Assembly: GCF_019049255.1 (NCBI RefSeq)
Contig: NZ_JAGMUJ010000004.1
Span: 19,239 to 83,238 of the forward strand
Source: Streptomyces sp. AC558_RSS880
Lineage (GTDB): Bacteria > Actinomycetota > Actinomycetes > Streptomycetales > Streptomycetaceae
Reading direction: 5' to 3'
DNA length: 64,000 nucleotides
A program made the position numbers and the translations under genes. Shown piece by piece: positions 27,117-35,862 of this stretch (positions are counted from its first letter, which is position 1; each line of letters opens with the position of its first letter). The notes under the pieces are model-generated. The model worked only from the letters and a program-made list of their open reading frames with translations, did not search any database and was not told where the DNA came from.

Positions 27117-28202
27117 GTGCAGACCCAGACCCTCACCCAGCCCGACGCCGGCGTTCTCGCCGCCATGCCCGCGCAGAGCCGCGCCGCGCACCACCCCGAG
27201 ACCCCGCCCGAGCCGGCCGAACCCCCGGCCGAGGCTCTGGAACCGGCCGAACCCGCCGAACCGCCCGCGCCGGTCCGGACCGAGACCGGCGGCCCCTCCT
27301 CGGACCTGTTCCGCCAGTATCTGCGCGAGATCGGCCGCATCCCGCTGCTGACCGCCGCCGAGGAGGTCGAGCTCGCCCGCCGTGTCGAGGCGGGGCTGTT
27401 CGCCGAGGAGAAGCTGCGGCTCACCCCCGATCTGGACAGCCGGCTCGCCGTCGACCTGGACCGGCTCGTCGTCATGGGCCGGATGGCCAAGCGGCGGCTG
27501 ATCGAGGCGAACCTGCGGCTCGTCGTGTCCGTCGCCAAACGGTACGTGGGCCGCGGGCTGACCATGCTCGACCTGGTCCAGGAGGGGAACCTCGGGCTGA
27601 TCCGGGCGGTGGAGAAGTTCGACTACGCGCGGGGGTACAAGTTCTCGACATACGCCACGTGGTGGATCCGGCAGGCCATGTCCCGGGCGCTGGCCGACCA
27701 GGCCCGGACCATTCGCGTGCCCGTGCACGTGGTGGAGCTCATCAACCGGGTGGTGCGGGTGCAGCGGCGGATGCTGCAGGAGCGTGGGTACGAGCCGACG
27801 CCGGACGAGGTCGCCGCGCAGCTGGACCTGCCGCCCGAGCGGGTCGGCGAGGTGCTGCGGCTCGCGCAGGAACCGGTGTCGCTGCACGCGCCGGTGGGCG
27901 AGGAGGAGGACGTGGCGCTCGGCGACCTCATCGAGGACGGCGACGCCGCGAGCCCGGTCGAGTCGGCCGCGTTCCTGCTGCTCAAGGAGCACCTGGAGGC
28001 GGTCCTCTCCACCCTCGGTGAACGCGAGCGCAAGGTCGTCCAGCTCCGCTACGGCCTCGTCGACGGGCGTCCGCGCACGCTGGAGGAGATAGGCCGCCTC
28101 TTCGGCGTGACCCGCGAGCGGATACGGCAGATCGAGTCCAAGACGCTGAACAAGCTCCGCGACCACGCCTTCGCCGACCAGCTGCGCGGCTACCTGGACT
28201 GA
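27117..28202 (+). CDS. hrdA: Primary-like RNA polymerase sigma factor, HrdA type
   Basis: 361 aa from a GTG at 27117 with CTGGAGG 7-13 bases upstream. An in-frame GTG at 26931 would add 62 residues of coding-like sequence and cannot be excluded. After a Pro/Glu-rich N-terminus come region 1.2 ([22 protein letters not shown]), region 2 ([45 protein letters not shown]), region 3 and region 4 with the -35-reading helix [19 protein letters not shown]. It belongs to the sigma-70 group 2 family (HrdA, C, D), which is non-essential in Streptomyces. Its position next to dnaG matches hrdA as I recall it. Confidence 0.88.
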   Translation: MQTQTLTQPDAGVLAAMPAQSRAAHHPETPPEPAEPPAEALEPAEPAEPPAPVRTETGGPSSDLFRQYLREIGRIPLLTAAEEVELARRVEAGLFAEEKLRLTPDLDSRLAVDLDRLVVMGRMAKRRLIEANLRLVVSVAKRYVGRGLTMLDLVQEGNLGLIRAVEKFDYARGYKFSTYATWWIRQAMSRALADQARTIRVPVHVVELINRVVRVQRRMLQERGYEPTPDEVAAQLDLPPERVGEVLRLAQEPVSLHAPVGEEEDVALGDLIEDGDAASPVESAAFLLLKEHLEAVLSTLGERERKVVQLRYGLVDGRPRTLEEIGRLFGVTRERIRQIESKTLNKLRDHAFADQLRGYLD

Positions 28203-28249
28203 CTGCGCCGCGCGGCTGCCGCGACGCCTCGACGGAACGGCCCCCGCCC

Positions 28250-28279
28250 TTCAACTGGCCGCATGCGTAGGGGTTATAC
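28250..28279 (+). promoter_or_regulatory. Candidate promoter TTCAAC-18-TTATAC for the lipoprotein gene
   Basis: TTCAAC (28250-28255) and TTATAC (28274-28279) are 18 bp apart, about 100 bases upstream of the lipoprotein ATG. This AT-rich pocket is unusual for the region. Confidence 0.35.
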
Positions 28280-28377
28280 GTCTTTTCACTGACGCCGCAC
28301 CCGTTGTGTTCTGCCACCGTCTCCCTGGATGTGACCTCGGTACCGACGTGCCGGGCACAGGTGTCTGAGGAGTGAGC

Positions 28378-29112
28378 ATGCGAGTGGACGGACTGCGGCG
28401 GGTTCCGGCGGCCGTGGCGATGCTGGCGGCAGCGGCCCTGCTGGCCGGCTGCGGAGGCGGCGACGAGGAGTCCACGGACGGCGGCAGCGATGCCGCGGCC
28501 GAGAGCTCGCGGAAGGGGACCTCGGAGGGGAAGGCGGGCGGCGGCCCGCTGGACGCGGCCGGTCTGGAGAGCGCGGCGGTCGCCGAGGCGGACCTGCCCG
28601 ACTACACCTTCACCGTCTTCAAGCAGGGCACCGTCCTCGGCACCAAGGGCAAACCGGCCGACCCGGCGGCCTGCCAGCCCATCGAGGACATCCGACTGCG
28701 CTCACCCGAACCGGCACCGGCCGCGGCGGCGGCCCGCTCCGTCCACCCGAAGACGGACATCCAGGAAACCGAGATCGCGCTGTACGCCTACGCCAAGGCG
28801 GCCGACGCCGAGGAACTCCTCACCCGCGTCCGCGAGGCGGCGAAGGGCTGCACCGGGTACGAGGACGACATGGGCCTGAACCCGACCGTCACCGCCCTCG
28901 CCGACCCCGACCCCGGCCCGGGCGACGAGGCGGTCGCCTACCAGCGGGAGCTGTCCGGCACGGCGCACTGGTGCCAGGTGGTGCGCAGCGGCCCCCACGT
29001 CGCCGTCTTCAGCTGGAAGAGCCCGGTCGCGAACAAGAAGGCGGGCGAGGCCCCGGACGAGGTGATCACCGCCCAGCTGAAGAAGCTGACGGAGGCAGCG
29101 GGCACGGGCTGA
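28378..29112 (+). CDS. Secreted lipoprotein of unknown function
   Basis: 244 aa. The ATG at 28378 has GAGGAG upstream. The signal sequence ends in the lipobox LLAGC (Cys around residue 23), followed by a Gly/Asp/Ser-rich tether. The mature domain (about 60-240) has LESAAVAEADLPDYTFTVF, then three cysteines (AACQPIED, AKGCTGYED, HWCQVV). The pattern resembles Streptomyces lipoproteins with a PknH/sensor-like fold, but I cannot assign a family. It is convergent with the ABC exporter genes and separated from them by a strong palindrome. Confidence 0.8.
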   Translation: MRVDGLRRVPAAVAMLAAAALLAGCGGGDEESTDGGSDAAAESSRKGTSEGKAGGGPLDAAGLESAAVAEADLPDYTFTVFKQGTVLGTKGKPADPAACQPIEDIRLRSPEPAPAAAAARSVHPKTDIQETEIALYAYAKAADAEELLTRVREAAKGCTGYEDDMGLNPTVTALADPDPGPGDEAVAYQRELSGTAHWCQVVRSGPHVAVFSWKSPVANKKAGEAPDEVITAQLKKLTEAAGTG

Positions 29113-29136
29113 TCCGGGGACGCGCGCGTCCCCGGA
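29113..29136. terminator. 24-bp perfect palindrome between convergent genes
   Basis: Two 12-bp arms (TCCGGGGACGCG and its complement) meet without a spacer. A partial copy (GGGACGCGCGCGTC) follows at 29143-29157. Its place between the stops of two convergent genes suits a bidirectional terminator. Confidence 0.65.
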
Positions 29137-29155
29137 CCGGCCCGGGACGCGCGCG

Positions 29156-31084
29156 TCAGTCGACCTCCGCCACCGCCTGGGCGAACTGCGCCTTGTACAG
29201 GCGGGCGTACGCCCCGTCCGCCGCCAGCAGCTTCTCGTGCGCGCCCTGTTCGACGATCGCGCCGTTCTCCATCACCAGGATCGTGTCCGCGTCCCGGATC
29301 GTGGACAACCGGTGCGCGATCACGAACGACGTCCGCCCGTGCGCCAGTTGCGCCATCGCCTTCTGGATCAGCACCTCCGTACGCGTGTCCACGGAGCTCG
29401 TCGCCTCGTCCAGGACGAGGATCACCGGGTCCGACAGGAACGCCCGGGCGATCGTGATGAGCTGCTTCTCACCGGCGCTGACCCCGCTGCCCTCGTCGTC
29501 GATCACCGTGTCGTACCCGTCGGGCAGCGTCCGGACGAACCGGTCGGCGTGCGCCGCCCGAGCCGCCTCCTCGATCTCCTCCCGGGTGACCTCGCGCGCC
29601 GCACCGTAGGCGATGTTCTCCGCGATGGTGCCGCCGAACAGCCAGGTGTCCTGCAGCACCATGCCGATCCCGGCGCGCAGTTCGTCCCGGGACATCCGGG
29701 CGATGTCCACCCCGTCGAGCGTGATCCGCCCGCCGGACACCTCGTAGAACCGCATCAGCAGGTTCACCAGAGTCGTCTTGCCGGCGCCCGTCGGGCCGAC
29801 GATGGCCACCGTGTGACCCGGCTCGACCGTCAGCGACAGGTCCTCGATCAGCGGCTTCTCGGGGTCGTACCGGAACGACACGTGCTCCAGCGCCACCCGT
29901 CCGCGCAACCGCTCGGGCTTCTCGGCCGGTGAGGCGTCCGCCTCCTGCTCCTCGGCGTCGAGCAGTTCGAAGACCCGCTCCGCTGAGGCGACACCCGACT
30001 GCACCAGGTTCGCCATCGAGGCGACCTGCGTCAGCGGCATGGAGAACTGCCGTGAGTACTGGATGAACGCCTGCACGTCACCGATGGACAGCGTGCCCGA
30101 CGCGACCCGCAGGCCGCCGACGACCGCCACCAGCACGTAGTTGATGTTCGAGACGAAGAACATCAGCGGCTGCATGACGCCGCTGTTGAACTGCGCCTTG
30201 AACCCGGCCTCGTACAGTGCGTCGTTCTCCTCGGCGAACTTCCTCGCCGACTCCTCCTGCCGCCCGAACACCTTCACCAGGGTGTGCCCGGTGTACATCT
30301 CCTCGATGTGCGCGTTGAGGGTGCCGGTCGAGCGCCACTGCTGCACGAAGTGCGGCTGCGACCGCTTGCCGACGCGCGTGGCGACCACGAACGACAGCGG
30401 CACCGTCACCAGCGCGACCAGCGCGAGGATCCAGGAGACGTAGAACATCATCGCGAGCACGCCGATGATGGTGAGCAGCGAGTTGATCAGCTGTCCCATC
30501 GACTGCTGGAGCGTCTGCCCGATGTTGTCGATGTCGTTGGTGGCGCGGCTGAGCACCTCACCGCGCTGCCGCTTGTCGAAGTACGACAGCGGCAGCCGCG
30601 ACAGCTTCGTCTGCACGTCCTCGCGCATCCGGAACATGGTGCGGTTGACCGCCCGGTTCACCAGCCGGGTCGCGACCGCCATCAGCAGTCCGGCGGCCCC
30701 GAACACCGCCAGCGCGAACAGCAGGACGTTGCCGACCGCCGTGAAGTCGATGCCCTCGCCGGGGGTGAAGTCGGTGCTGCGGAGCATGTCGGCGACATCG
30801 CCCTCGCCGCGCTCCCGCATCGAGTCGAGCACCTGTTCCTTGGTGGCGCCCTCCGGCATCTCGCGTCCGACGATGCCGGAGAAGACCAGGTCGGTCGCCT
30901 CGCCGAGGATCTTCGGCCCGATCACGCTGAGGCCGACGCTCAGGACGACGCAGGCCAGCAGCCCGTGGATCGTGAGGCGTTCGGGCTTGAACCGGGCGAT
31001 CAGCCGTGTGCTCGACCCCTTGAAGTCGATCGTCCGCTGGTCGGGGCCGCCCCCGGCCATCATCCGTCCTCCGGGCCCCGCCAT
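29156..31084 (-). CDS. ABC exporter half-transporter B (canonical Walker B, degenerate signature)
   Basis: 642 aa: six-helix membrane domain (about 35-340) and an ATP-binding domain. Walker A is GPTGAGKTT and Walker B ends VILVLDEATSSVD with the catalytic Glu present. The signature reads VSAGEKQ instead of LSGGQ. With the partner at 31084-32817, the two genes make a heterodimer with one working and one degenerate ATP site, as in TmrAB- and BmrCD-type multidrug or lipid exporters. The start shares one base with the upstream stop (TGATG), so translation is coupled. The N-terminus has a Gly/Met-rich extension. Substrate unknown. Confidence 0.9.
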   Translation of the reverse strand: MAGPGGRMMAGGGPDQRTIDFKGSSTRLIARFKPERLTIHGLLACVVLSVGLSVIGPKILGEATDLVFSGIVGREMPEGATKEQVLDSMRERGEGDVADMLRSTDFTPGEGIDFTAVGNVLLFALAVFGAAGLLMAVATRLVNRAVNRTMFRMREDVQTKLSRLPLSYFDKRQRGEVLSRATNDIDNIGQTLQQSMGQLINSLLTIIGVLAMMFYVSWILALVALVTVPLSFVVATRVGKRSQPHFVQQWRSTGTLNAHIEEMYTGHTLVKVFGRQEESARKFAEENDALYEAGFKAQFNSGVMQPLMFFVSNINYVLVAVVGGLRVASGTLSIGDVQAFIQYSRQFSMPLTQVASMANLVQSGVASAERVFELLDAEEQEADASPAEKPERLRGRVALEHVSFRYDPEKPLIEDLSLTVEPGHTVAIVGPTGAGKTTLVNLLMRFYEVSGGRITLDGVDIARMSRDELRAGIGMVLQDTWLFGGTIAENIAYGAAREVTREEIEEAARAAHADRFVRTLPDGYDTVIDDEGSGVSAGEKQLITIARAFLSDPVILVLDEATSSVDTRTEVLIQKAMAQLAHGRTSFVIAHRLSTIRDADTILVMENGAIVEQGAHEKLLAADGAYARLYKAQFAQAVAEVD

Positions 31085-32817
31085 CAGGCAGCCTCCGCTT
31101 CCGTCAGCTGGGAGAGCACGATCTCCCGGTAGGTCTCGTTGTCCGCCATCAGTTCGTGGTGCCGGCCGGTGCCGACGACCCGGCCCTCGTCCAGGACCAC
31201 GATCCGGTCGGCGTCCCGGATGGTCGCCACCCGCTGGGCGACGATCACCACGGTCGCCTCGGCCGTCTCCCGTGCGAGAGCCGCCCGCAGGGCCGCGTCG
31301 GTGGCGTAGTCGAGCGCGGAGAAGGAGTCGTCGAAGAGGTAGATCTCCGGGCGCTGCACCAGCGTCCGGGCGATCGCGAGCCGCTGGCGCTGACCGCCGG
31401 AGACGTTCGTCCCGCCCTGCGCGATCGGCGCGTCGAGGCCGCCCTCAAGACGCTCCACGAAGTCCTTGCCCTGCGCCACCTCCAGCGCGTGCCACAGCTC
31501 CTCGTCCGTGGCGTCCGGATTGCCGTAGCGCAGGTTCGTCGCCACCGTGCCCGCGAAGAGGTACGGCCTCTGCGGCACCAGTCCGACCGTCCTCGCGAGC
31601 AGCTGCGGCTCGACGTCCGCCACGGGCACGCCGTCCACCAGCACCTCCCCGTCGGTCGCGTCGAACAGCCGGGGGACCAGACCGAGCAGCGTGGACTTGC
31701 CGCTGCCGGTGGAACCGATCACGGCCGTGACCTCACCGGGCCGCGCCACCAGGTCGACGGCCTTCAGTACCGGCTCCTCGGCGCCCGGGTAGCGGAAGCC
31801 CGCGCCCCGGATCTCCAGATGTCCGTGCCGGCGCAGCTCGGTGACGGGCGCGACGGGCGGCACCACGCTCGACGACGTGTCCAGCACCTCGTGGATGCGC
31901 TCGGCGCACACCTCGGCGCGCGGCACCATCATGAACATGAACGTGGCCATCATCACGGACATGACGATCTGCATCAGATAGGCGAGGAACGCGGTCAGGT
32001 CGCCGATCTGCATCCCGCCGTCGTCGATGCGGTGCGCGCCGAACCACACCACCGCGATCGACGACAGGTTCACCACCGTCATGACCACCGGGAACATCAG
32101 CGCGAGCAGATTGCCCGTGCGCAGCGAGACATCGGTCAGTTCGGTGTTGGACGTCCGGAACCGCCCCTGCTCGTACGCGTCCCGTACGAAGGCGCGGATC
32201 ACCCGGTTGCCGGTGATCTGCTCGCGCAGCACCCGGTTCACCGTGTCGAGCCGCTCCTGCATGGTCCGGAACAGCGGACGCAGCCGCCGTACGATCAGCG
32301 TCACGCAGAGGCCCAGCACCGGCACCACCGCGACCAGCACCCCGGACAGCGGGACGTCCAGGCCGAGCGCCATCACGATGCCGCCCACACACATGATGGG
32401 CGCCGACACCATCAGGGTGAACGTCATCAGGACCAGCATCTGCACCTGCTGGACGTCGTTCGTCGTACGGGTGATCAGCGAGGGCGCGCCGAAGTGGCCC
32501 ACCTCACGCGCGGAGAACGACTGCACCCGGTCGAACACGGCGGCGCGCACGTCCCGTCCCAGCGCCGACGCGGTCCGGGCGCCGTAGTACACGGCACCGA
32601 TGTTGCAGACGACCTGAACCAGCGAGACGGCGATCATCAGGGCGCCGTAGCTCAGGATGTAACCGGTGTCACCCTCGACGACACCGCTGTCGATGATGTC
32701 CGCGTTGAGCGTGGGCAGGTAGAGCGAGGCGCAGGTCTGCAGGAACTGCAGCAGCACCAGCAGGGCGATGGGTCTCTTGTAGGGCCGGAGATGGGTCCGC
32801 AGGAGTCGTATGAGCAC
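31084..32817 (-). CDS. ABC exporter half-transporter A (degenerate Walker B)
   Basis: 577 aa: six-helix membrane domain beginning RTHLRPYKRPIALLVLLQFL and an ATP-binding domain. Walker A is GSTGSGKST and the signature VSGGQRQ is normal. Walker B reads IYLFDDSFSALD, so the catalytic Glu is replaced by Asp. This is complementary to the degenerate signature of the partner, placing both defects in the same composite ATP site. It is first gene of the two-gene operon. The promoter is in the 117-bp gap to the kinase gene. Confidence 0.9.
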   Translation of the reverse strand: MLIRLLRTHLRPYKRPIALLVLLQFLQTCASLYLPTLNADIIDSGVVEGDTGYILSYGALMIAVSLVQVVCNIGAVYYGARTASALGRDVRAAVFDRVQSFSAREVGHFGAPSLITRTTNDVQQVQMLVLMTFTLMVSAPIMCVGGIVMALGLDVPLSGVLVAVVPVLGLCVTLIVRRLRPLFRTMQERLDTVNRVLREQITGNRVIRAFVRDAYEQGRFRTSNTELTDVSLRTGNLLALMFPVVMTVVNLSSIAVVWFGAHRIDDGGMQIGDLTAFLAYLMQIVMSVMMATFMFMMVPRAEVCAERIHEVLDTSSSVVPPVAPVTELRRHGHLEIRGAGFRYPGAEEPVLKAVDLVARPGEVTAVIGSTGSGKSTLLGLVPRLFDATDGEVLVDGVPVADVEPQLLARTVGLVPQRPYLFAGTVATNLRYGNPDATDEELWHALEVAQGKDFVERLEGGLDAPIAQGGTNVSGGQRQRLAIARTLVQRPEIYLFDDSFSALDYATDAALRAALARETAEATVVIVAQRVATIRDADRIVVLDEGRVVGTGRHHELMADNETYREIVLSQLTEAEAA

Positions 32818-32934
32818 GCTGAGTCTCTCGGAGTGGTCGGCGGGGGCGTTGGTTGCCCGTGGCCCCTATCGTCGAACACTCCACCCGCGTTACCTCAACC
32901 GAATTAATCCACCGGCTTGACGCACCGGCCCGGG

Positions 32935-34389
32935 CTACAGGTGGAACGCCCCCGGATGCGTCTGCTCGCGCACCGACACGTACTGCTGGCGCACCGCCTG
33001 CCCCACCGCCAGGTCCTCCCCGGGATCCAGCACCTGCGCCACCGGGCCCTGCCAGACGGGCGGGGTGCGCGGATCGAGGGTGCCCTGCGACGCCCCGAGC
33101 GCCCACGCCGCCTGCCGGGCCGCGCCGATCGCCGCGTAGTCCGCGGGCTGCGGCACCACCACCTGCGCCCCGAACAGCGCGGGCGCCGCCGACTGCACGG
33201 CTGGCAACTCCGCGGCCGGACCCAGCAGGAAGACCCGCCGCACCTCCACGCCCCGGCCGCGCAGCACGTCCAGCGCGTCCCCGAGCCCGCACAGCATCCC
33301 CTCGAACGCGGCCCGCGCCAGGTGCTCCGGCTTCATCGACTCGCGCCGCAGCCCGGCCAGCGTCCCCGCGGTGTGCGGCAGGTTCGGGGTGCGCTCACCC
33401 TCCAGGTACGGCAGCAGCACCAGCCCGTGCGACCCCGGCGTCGACTTCATCGCCAGGTCGGACAGGCTCTCCAGGTCGGGCACCCCGAGCAGCTCGGCGG
33501 TCCCGCGCAGGGCGCGCACGGCGTTCAGGGTGGTGACGACGGGCAGGTGCATGCCGGTCGCGTCCGCCAGCGAGGTGATCATCCCGTACTGGTCGACGAG
33601 CGCCTCGGGGTGCACGGCCATCACGGACCCGGACGCGCCCAGCGACACCACCGCGTCGCCCAGCCCGATGCCGAGCCCGAACGCCGCCGCCATCGTCTCG
33701 CCCGTACCGGCGGAGATCAGCAGCCCCTCCGGTGTCGTACCGGCCGCCTCCGCCGGGCCGATCACCTCGGGCAGCATCGCCTGGTGCCCGAGCGCCAGTT
33801 CCACCAGATCGGGCCGGTAGCCGCCGGTGGCCGCCGCCCAGTACCCGGTGCCGGAGGCCCCGCCCCGGTCGGTGGTGCGCCGCACCGGCCGGCCGAGGAG
33901 CTGCCACACCAGCCAGTCGTGCGCCTGCAGCAGTACGGCGGTACGCGCCGCGTTCTCCGGTTCGCTGCGGGCCATCCAGCGCAGCTTGGTCACCGGCTGC
34001 GCGGCCCCCGGCACACAGCCCACGGCCTGCGCCCACGCCTCGCGCCCGCCGAACGCGTCGATGAGGTCCGCCGCCGCGACCTGCGCCCGCTTGTCGCCGC
34101 CGGTCATCGCCGGCCGCACGGTGTTGCCCTGCGCGTCCAGCGGCACCAGCGCGTTCGCCTGCGCGGAGACGCCGATGGCCTGCACGCCCTCCAGCAGGCC
34201 ACCGCCCGCGGCCTCGCCCAGGGACAGCAGCCAGGCCTGCGGGTCGACGTCGGAGGGACGGCCACCGCCGTCGGCGCTCTGTACCGGATGCTGGGCGTAT
34301 CCCTGCCTGAGCACGGCTCCGGTGTCCGTGTCACAGACGACGATGCGAGTGAAGTCTGGCGCGCTGTCCAGTCCGGCGACTATCCCCAT
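32935..34389 (-). CDS. Divergent FGGY carbohydrate kinase (xylulokinase-like)
   Basis: 484 aa with the two-domain FGGY layout. The N-terminal motif is MGIVAGLDSAPDFTRIVVCD and the catalytic-base region TTDRGGASGTGYW retains its Asp. Two hallmark spots differ from xylulokinase: the substrate-binding Met-His pair of the GQMHG motif is replaced (SAQANAL) and the LWND motif reads TGGD. The second FGGY signature GGGA(R/K)S is LLGPAAEL. It may phosphorylate another sugar or be poorly active. No xylose isomerase is adjacent. There is no ribosome site; a perfect inverted repeat overlaps the start codon. Confidence 0.8.
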   Translation of the reverse strand: MGIVAGLDSAPDFTRIVVCDTDTGAVLRQGYAQHPVQSADGGGRPSDVDPQAWLLSLGEAAGGGLLEGVQAIGVSAQANALVPLDAQGNTVRPAMTGGDKRAQVAAADLIDAFGGREAWAQAVGCVPGAAQPVTKLRWMARSEPENAARTAVLLQAHDWLVWQLLGRPVRRTTDRGGASGTGYWAAATGGYRPDLVELALGHQAMLPEVIGPAEAAGTTPEGLLISAGTGETMAAAFGLGIGLGDAVVSLGASGSVMAVHPEALVDQYGMITSLADATGMHLPVVTTLNAVRALRGTAELLGVPDLESLSDLAMKSTPGSHGLVLLPYLEGERTPNLPHTAGTLAGLRRESMKPEHLARAAFEGMLCGLGDALDVLRGRGVEVRRVFLLGPAAELPAVQSAAPALFGAQVVVPQPADYAAIGAARQAAWALGASQGTLDPRTPPVWQGPVAQVLDPGEDLAVGQAVRQQYVSVREQTHPGAFHL

Positions 34390-34408
34390 ACGGCGATTTT
34401 GCCGTATG
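34387..34408 (-). promoter_or_regulatory. Perfect 8-bp inverted repeat overlapping the kinase start codon
   Basis: CATACGGC-GATTTT-GCCGTATG; the first three bases are the complement of the kinase ATG. On the gene strand CAAAAT lies six bases before the ATG, where the -10 of a leaderless transcript would be. The repeat could be an operator covering that -10. Confidence 0.5.
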
Positions 34409-34449
34409 AGGAGGGGTGGGTGGGGCGTGGGCGCTCACAGGTTCCGCCG

Positions 34450-34755
34450 TTACGTGTTGCTGGTGCCCCAGTCGTCCTCGGCCGGGCCGTGGGCGGTGCG
34501 CTCGCGCAGCGTGCGGACCCGCTGGGCGACCGAGTCGGGCATGCGGTCGCCGACCTTGTCGCTGACCGCGTGGTACGCCTTGTCCGCGAACTCGCGGCCC
34601 TGCTGCGCCGCGCTCTCCGCGGTGTTGCGGACGGCGGGGTTCTGCGTGAACTGCTGCGCGGACCTCTTCATCTGTTCGTAGCGCTCGCGTCCGGCTTTCG
34701 TGCCCAGCACGTAACCCAGGACGACTCCGGCGACGAACGTGAGCCGGTAACGCAT
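34450..34755 (-). CDS. YtxH-like small membrane protein
   Basis: 101 aa from an ATG at 34755 with GGGAAGG at suitable distance; a GTG three codons earlier sits on that site. One membrane segment (LTFVAGVVLGYVLGTKAGRE) with the GxxxG/AGRERYEQ pattern of YtxH proteins is followed by an amphipathic helical tail (AAQQGREFADKAYHAVSDKV). Family function is unclear; stress-linked in Bacillus. Confidence 0.8.
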   Translation of the reverse strand: MRYRLTFVAGVVLGYVLGTKAGRERYEQMKRSAQQFTQNPAVRNTAESAAQQGREFADKAYHAVSDKVGDRMPDSVAQRVRTLRERTAHGPAEDDWGTSNT

Positions 34756-34825
34756 GTCGGCCACCCTTCCCGTTGTTCCAGTCTGCGTAGGTTTCCGGTG
34801 CGGCGACGGCGCCGGGGAGTACCGA

Positions 34826-34857
34826 TTGGCGGAGCACCCCCCTGCTTGCGCTAATGT
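34826..34857 (+). promoter_or_regulatory. Weak promoter-like region upstream of the tRNA-Asn pair
   Basis: TTGGCG (34826) and the AT-rich GCTAATGT (34850-34857) lie about 70 bases before the first tRNA. Spacing depends on the chosen -10 (18-20 bp). Confidence 0.3.
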
Positions 34858-34924
34858 ATGTGTCGCAGCGAGCGCGCGCCCCCTGGCGAATACCCAGGCG
34901 GATGCGTTCGATGCGACGAGGCAT

Positions 34925-34997
34925 TCCTCCGTAGCTCAATTGGCAGAGCAGCCGGCTGTTAACCGGCAGGTTACTGGTTCGAGTCCAGTCGGGGGAG
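34925..34997 (+). tRNA. tRNA-Asn (anticodon GTT), copy 1
   Basis: A 73-nt cloverleaf. Acceptor TCCTCCG pairs with CGGGGGA (one T-G pair). D arm AGCTCAATTGGCAGAGC, anticodon loop CTGTTAA, T arm GGTTCGAGTCC. CCA is not encoded. Confidence 0.95.
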
Positions 34998-35002
34998 CTC
35001 GG

Positions 35003-35075
35003 TCCTCCGTAGCTCAATTGGCAGAGCAGCCGGCTGTTAACCGGCAGGTTACTGGTTCGAGTCCAGTCGGGGGAG
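35003..35075 (+). tRNA. tRNA-Asn (anticodon GTT), copy 2
   Basis: Identical over 73 nt to copy 1 and only 5 bp downstream of it, so the pair is one transcript. A T-rich terminator follows within 12 bases. Confidence 0.95.
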
Positions 35076-35086
35076 CATGCTGAACG

Positions 35087-35109
35087 AGGACCCCGCAGGG
35101 GTCCTTTTT
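35087..35109 (+). terminator. Intrinsic terminator after the tRNA-Asn pair
   Basis: AGGACCCC-GCA-GGGGTCCT followed by TTTT: an 8-bp stem, 3-base loop and T run, a textbook factor-independent terminator, rare in this genome. Confidence 0.9.
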
Positions 35110-35252
35110 CATGTCCGGGGGAACCGTGCGGGGCTCGGTGAAGTCTCCATGGTCACGAAGACCGTACGCAGCCGACCATCCGAAGCAGGAGATCGTATGA
35201 GCGGCTATGCTGCGGCAGACGGCGCGCACACATGTACGCGACACGCCGTTAT

Positions 35253-35329
35253 GGGGCGGTAGCTCAGCCGGTTAGAGCAGCGGACTCATAATCCGTCGGC
35301 CGTGGGTTCGAGTCCCACCCGCCCCACCA
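35253..35329 (+). tRNA. tRNA with CAT anticodon, probably tRNA-Ile2 (lysidine-modified)
   Basis: A 77-nt cloverleaf with encoded CCA. Acceptor GGGGCGG/CCGCCCC, anticodon loop CTCATAA. The anticodon stem (CGGAC/GTCCG-like) and the following TCGGCCG resemble Ile2 more than elongator Met, but I cannot separate them with certainty. It is not initiator tRNA (no GGG/CCC anticodon-stem pairs). Confidence 0.9.
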
Positions 35330-35639
35330 TCACCTACGCGGGACGAGCCCTCACGGGCGGCGGCCCCCACCGGAGGAAGCCGGCCGGGCTCCGTCCCGCC
35401 GGCGGGTGCGGCGTGGCAGGGGCTCCCCGCAGCCGGCCGTACGGTCCGGCGGCGCCACCCCGCGGGAGCGGGATGAAGCGGTGGATGTGCCCACCATGAC
35501 AACGGGCCGGACTCACCGGCCCGTTCGCCACACCGGACCTGTTCGGTGACGGTCTCATGCTGTCGGCGTTCCTCGCAGGGACCGCCGCCCCGGAACAGGA
35601 CCGGCGGACCGGCTCCGGTGACGGGCGCCGGCCGTGCTG
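35330..35639. other. Non-coding region after the tRNA, with a perfect stem-loop
   Basis: No convincing gene on either strand. At 35501-35525 is AACGGGCCGG-ACTCA-CCGGCCCGTT, a perfect 10-bp stem with a 5-base loop, probably a bidirectional terminator serving the tRNA on one side and the small minus-strand gene on the other. Confidence 0.55.
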
Positions 35640-35798
35640 CTACTCGGCGGTCCCGTCGCCGGCCGTCGGCGCGTCCGCCGGGTCGCGTTCGCCCTCCGCC
35701 TGGGACGGGGTCGAGTGCGGTACCTCGGGGGTGGTCCACTCGTCGTCGTCCCGGTCGCCCTCGGCCTGGGACGGAGTGTGTTCGCTCAGCTCGCTCAT
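35640..35798 (-). CDS. 52-aa acidic repeat protein
   Basis: The ATG at 35798 has GGAGG seven bases upstream, and the frame ends TAG at 35640. The product is very acidic and contains two copies of TPSQAEGxRD (residues 8-17 and 30-39: one TPSQAEGDRD, one TPSQAEGERD) joined by DDEWTTPEVPHS. High third-position GC and the duplicated motif with synonymous changes support real coding. I have seen PSQAEGE-like motifs in other Streptomyces small proteins but know no function. It lies 64 bp downstream of the STAS-ANTAR gene on the same strand and may share its transcript. Confidence 0.65.
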   Translation of the reverse strand: MSELSEHTPSQAEGDRDDDEWTTPEVPHSTPSQAEGERDPADAPTAGDGTAE

Positions 35799-35862
35799 GA
35801 TGCTGCCTCCCGATCACGGGGCCGGTGGTCGTCCGTCGCCGGGTACCCCGCGCGGGCCGGTG

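Noticed and set aside
24914..27565. 883-aa minus-strand frame opposite dnaG and hrdA
   Set aside because: Low-complexity antisense of two unmistakable housekeeping genes.
34925..35329. Possible integrative-element attachment site at the tRNA genes
   Set aside because: No integrase, excisionase or tRNA 3'-end duplication is present nearby apart from the tandem tRNA-Asn copy, which is a complete gene with its own acceptor stem.
35272..35817. 181-aa minus-strand frame over the CAT tRNA
   Set aside because: It reads through the tRNA antisense and a non-coding region, with no ribosome site. The real small gene there is the 52-aa frame at 35640-35798 in another frame.
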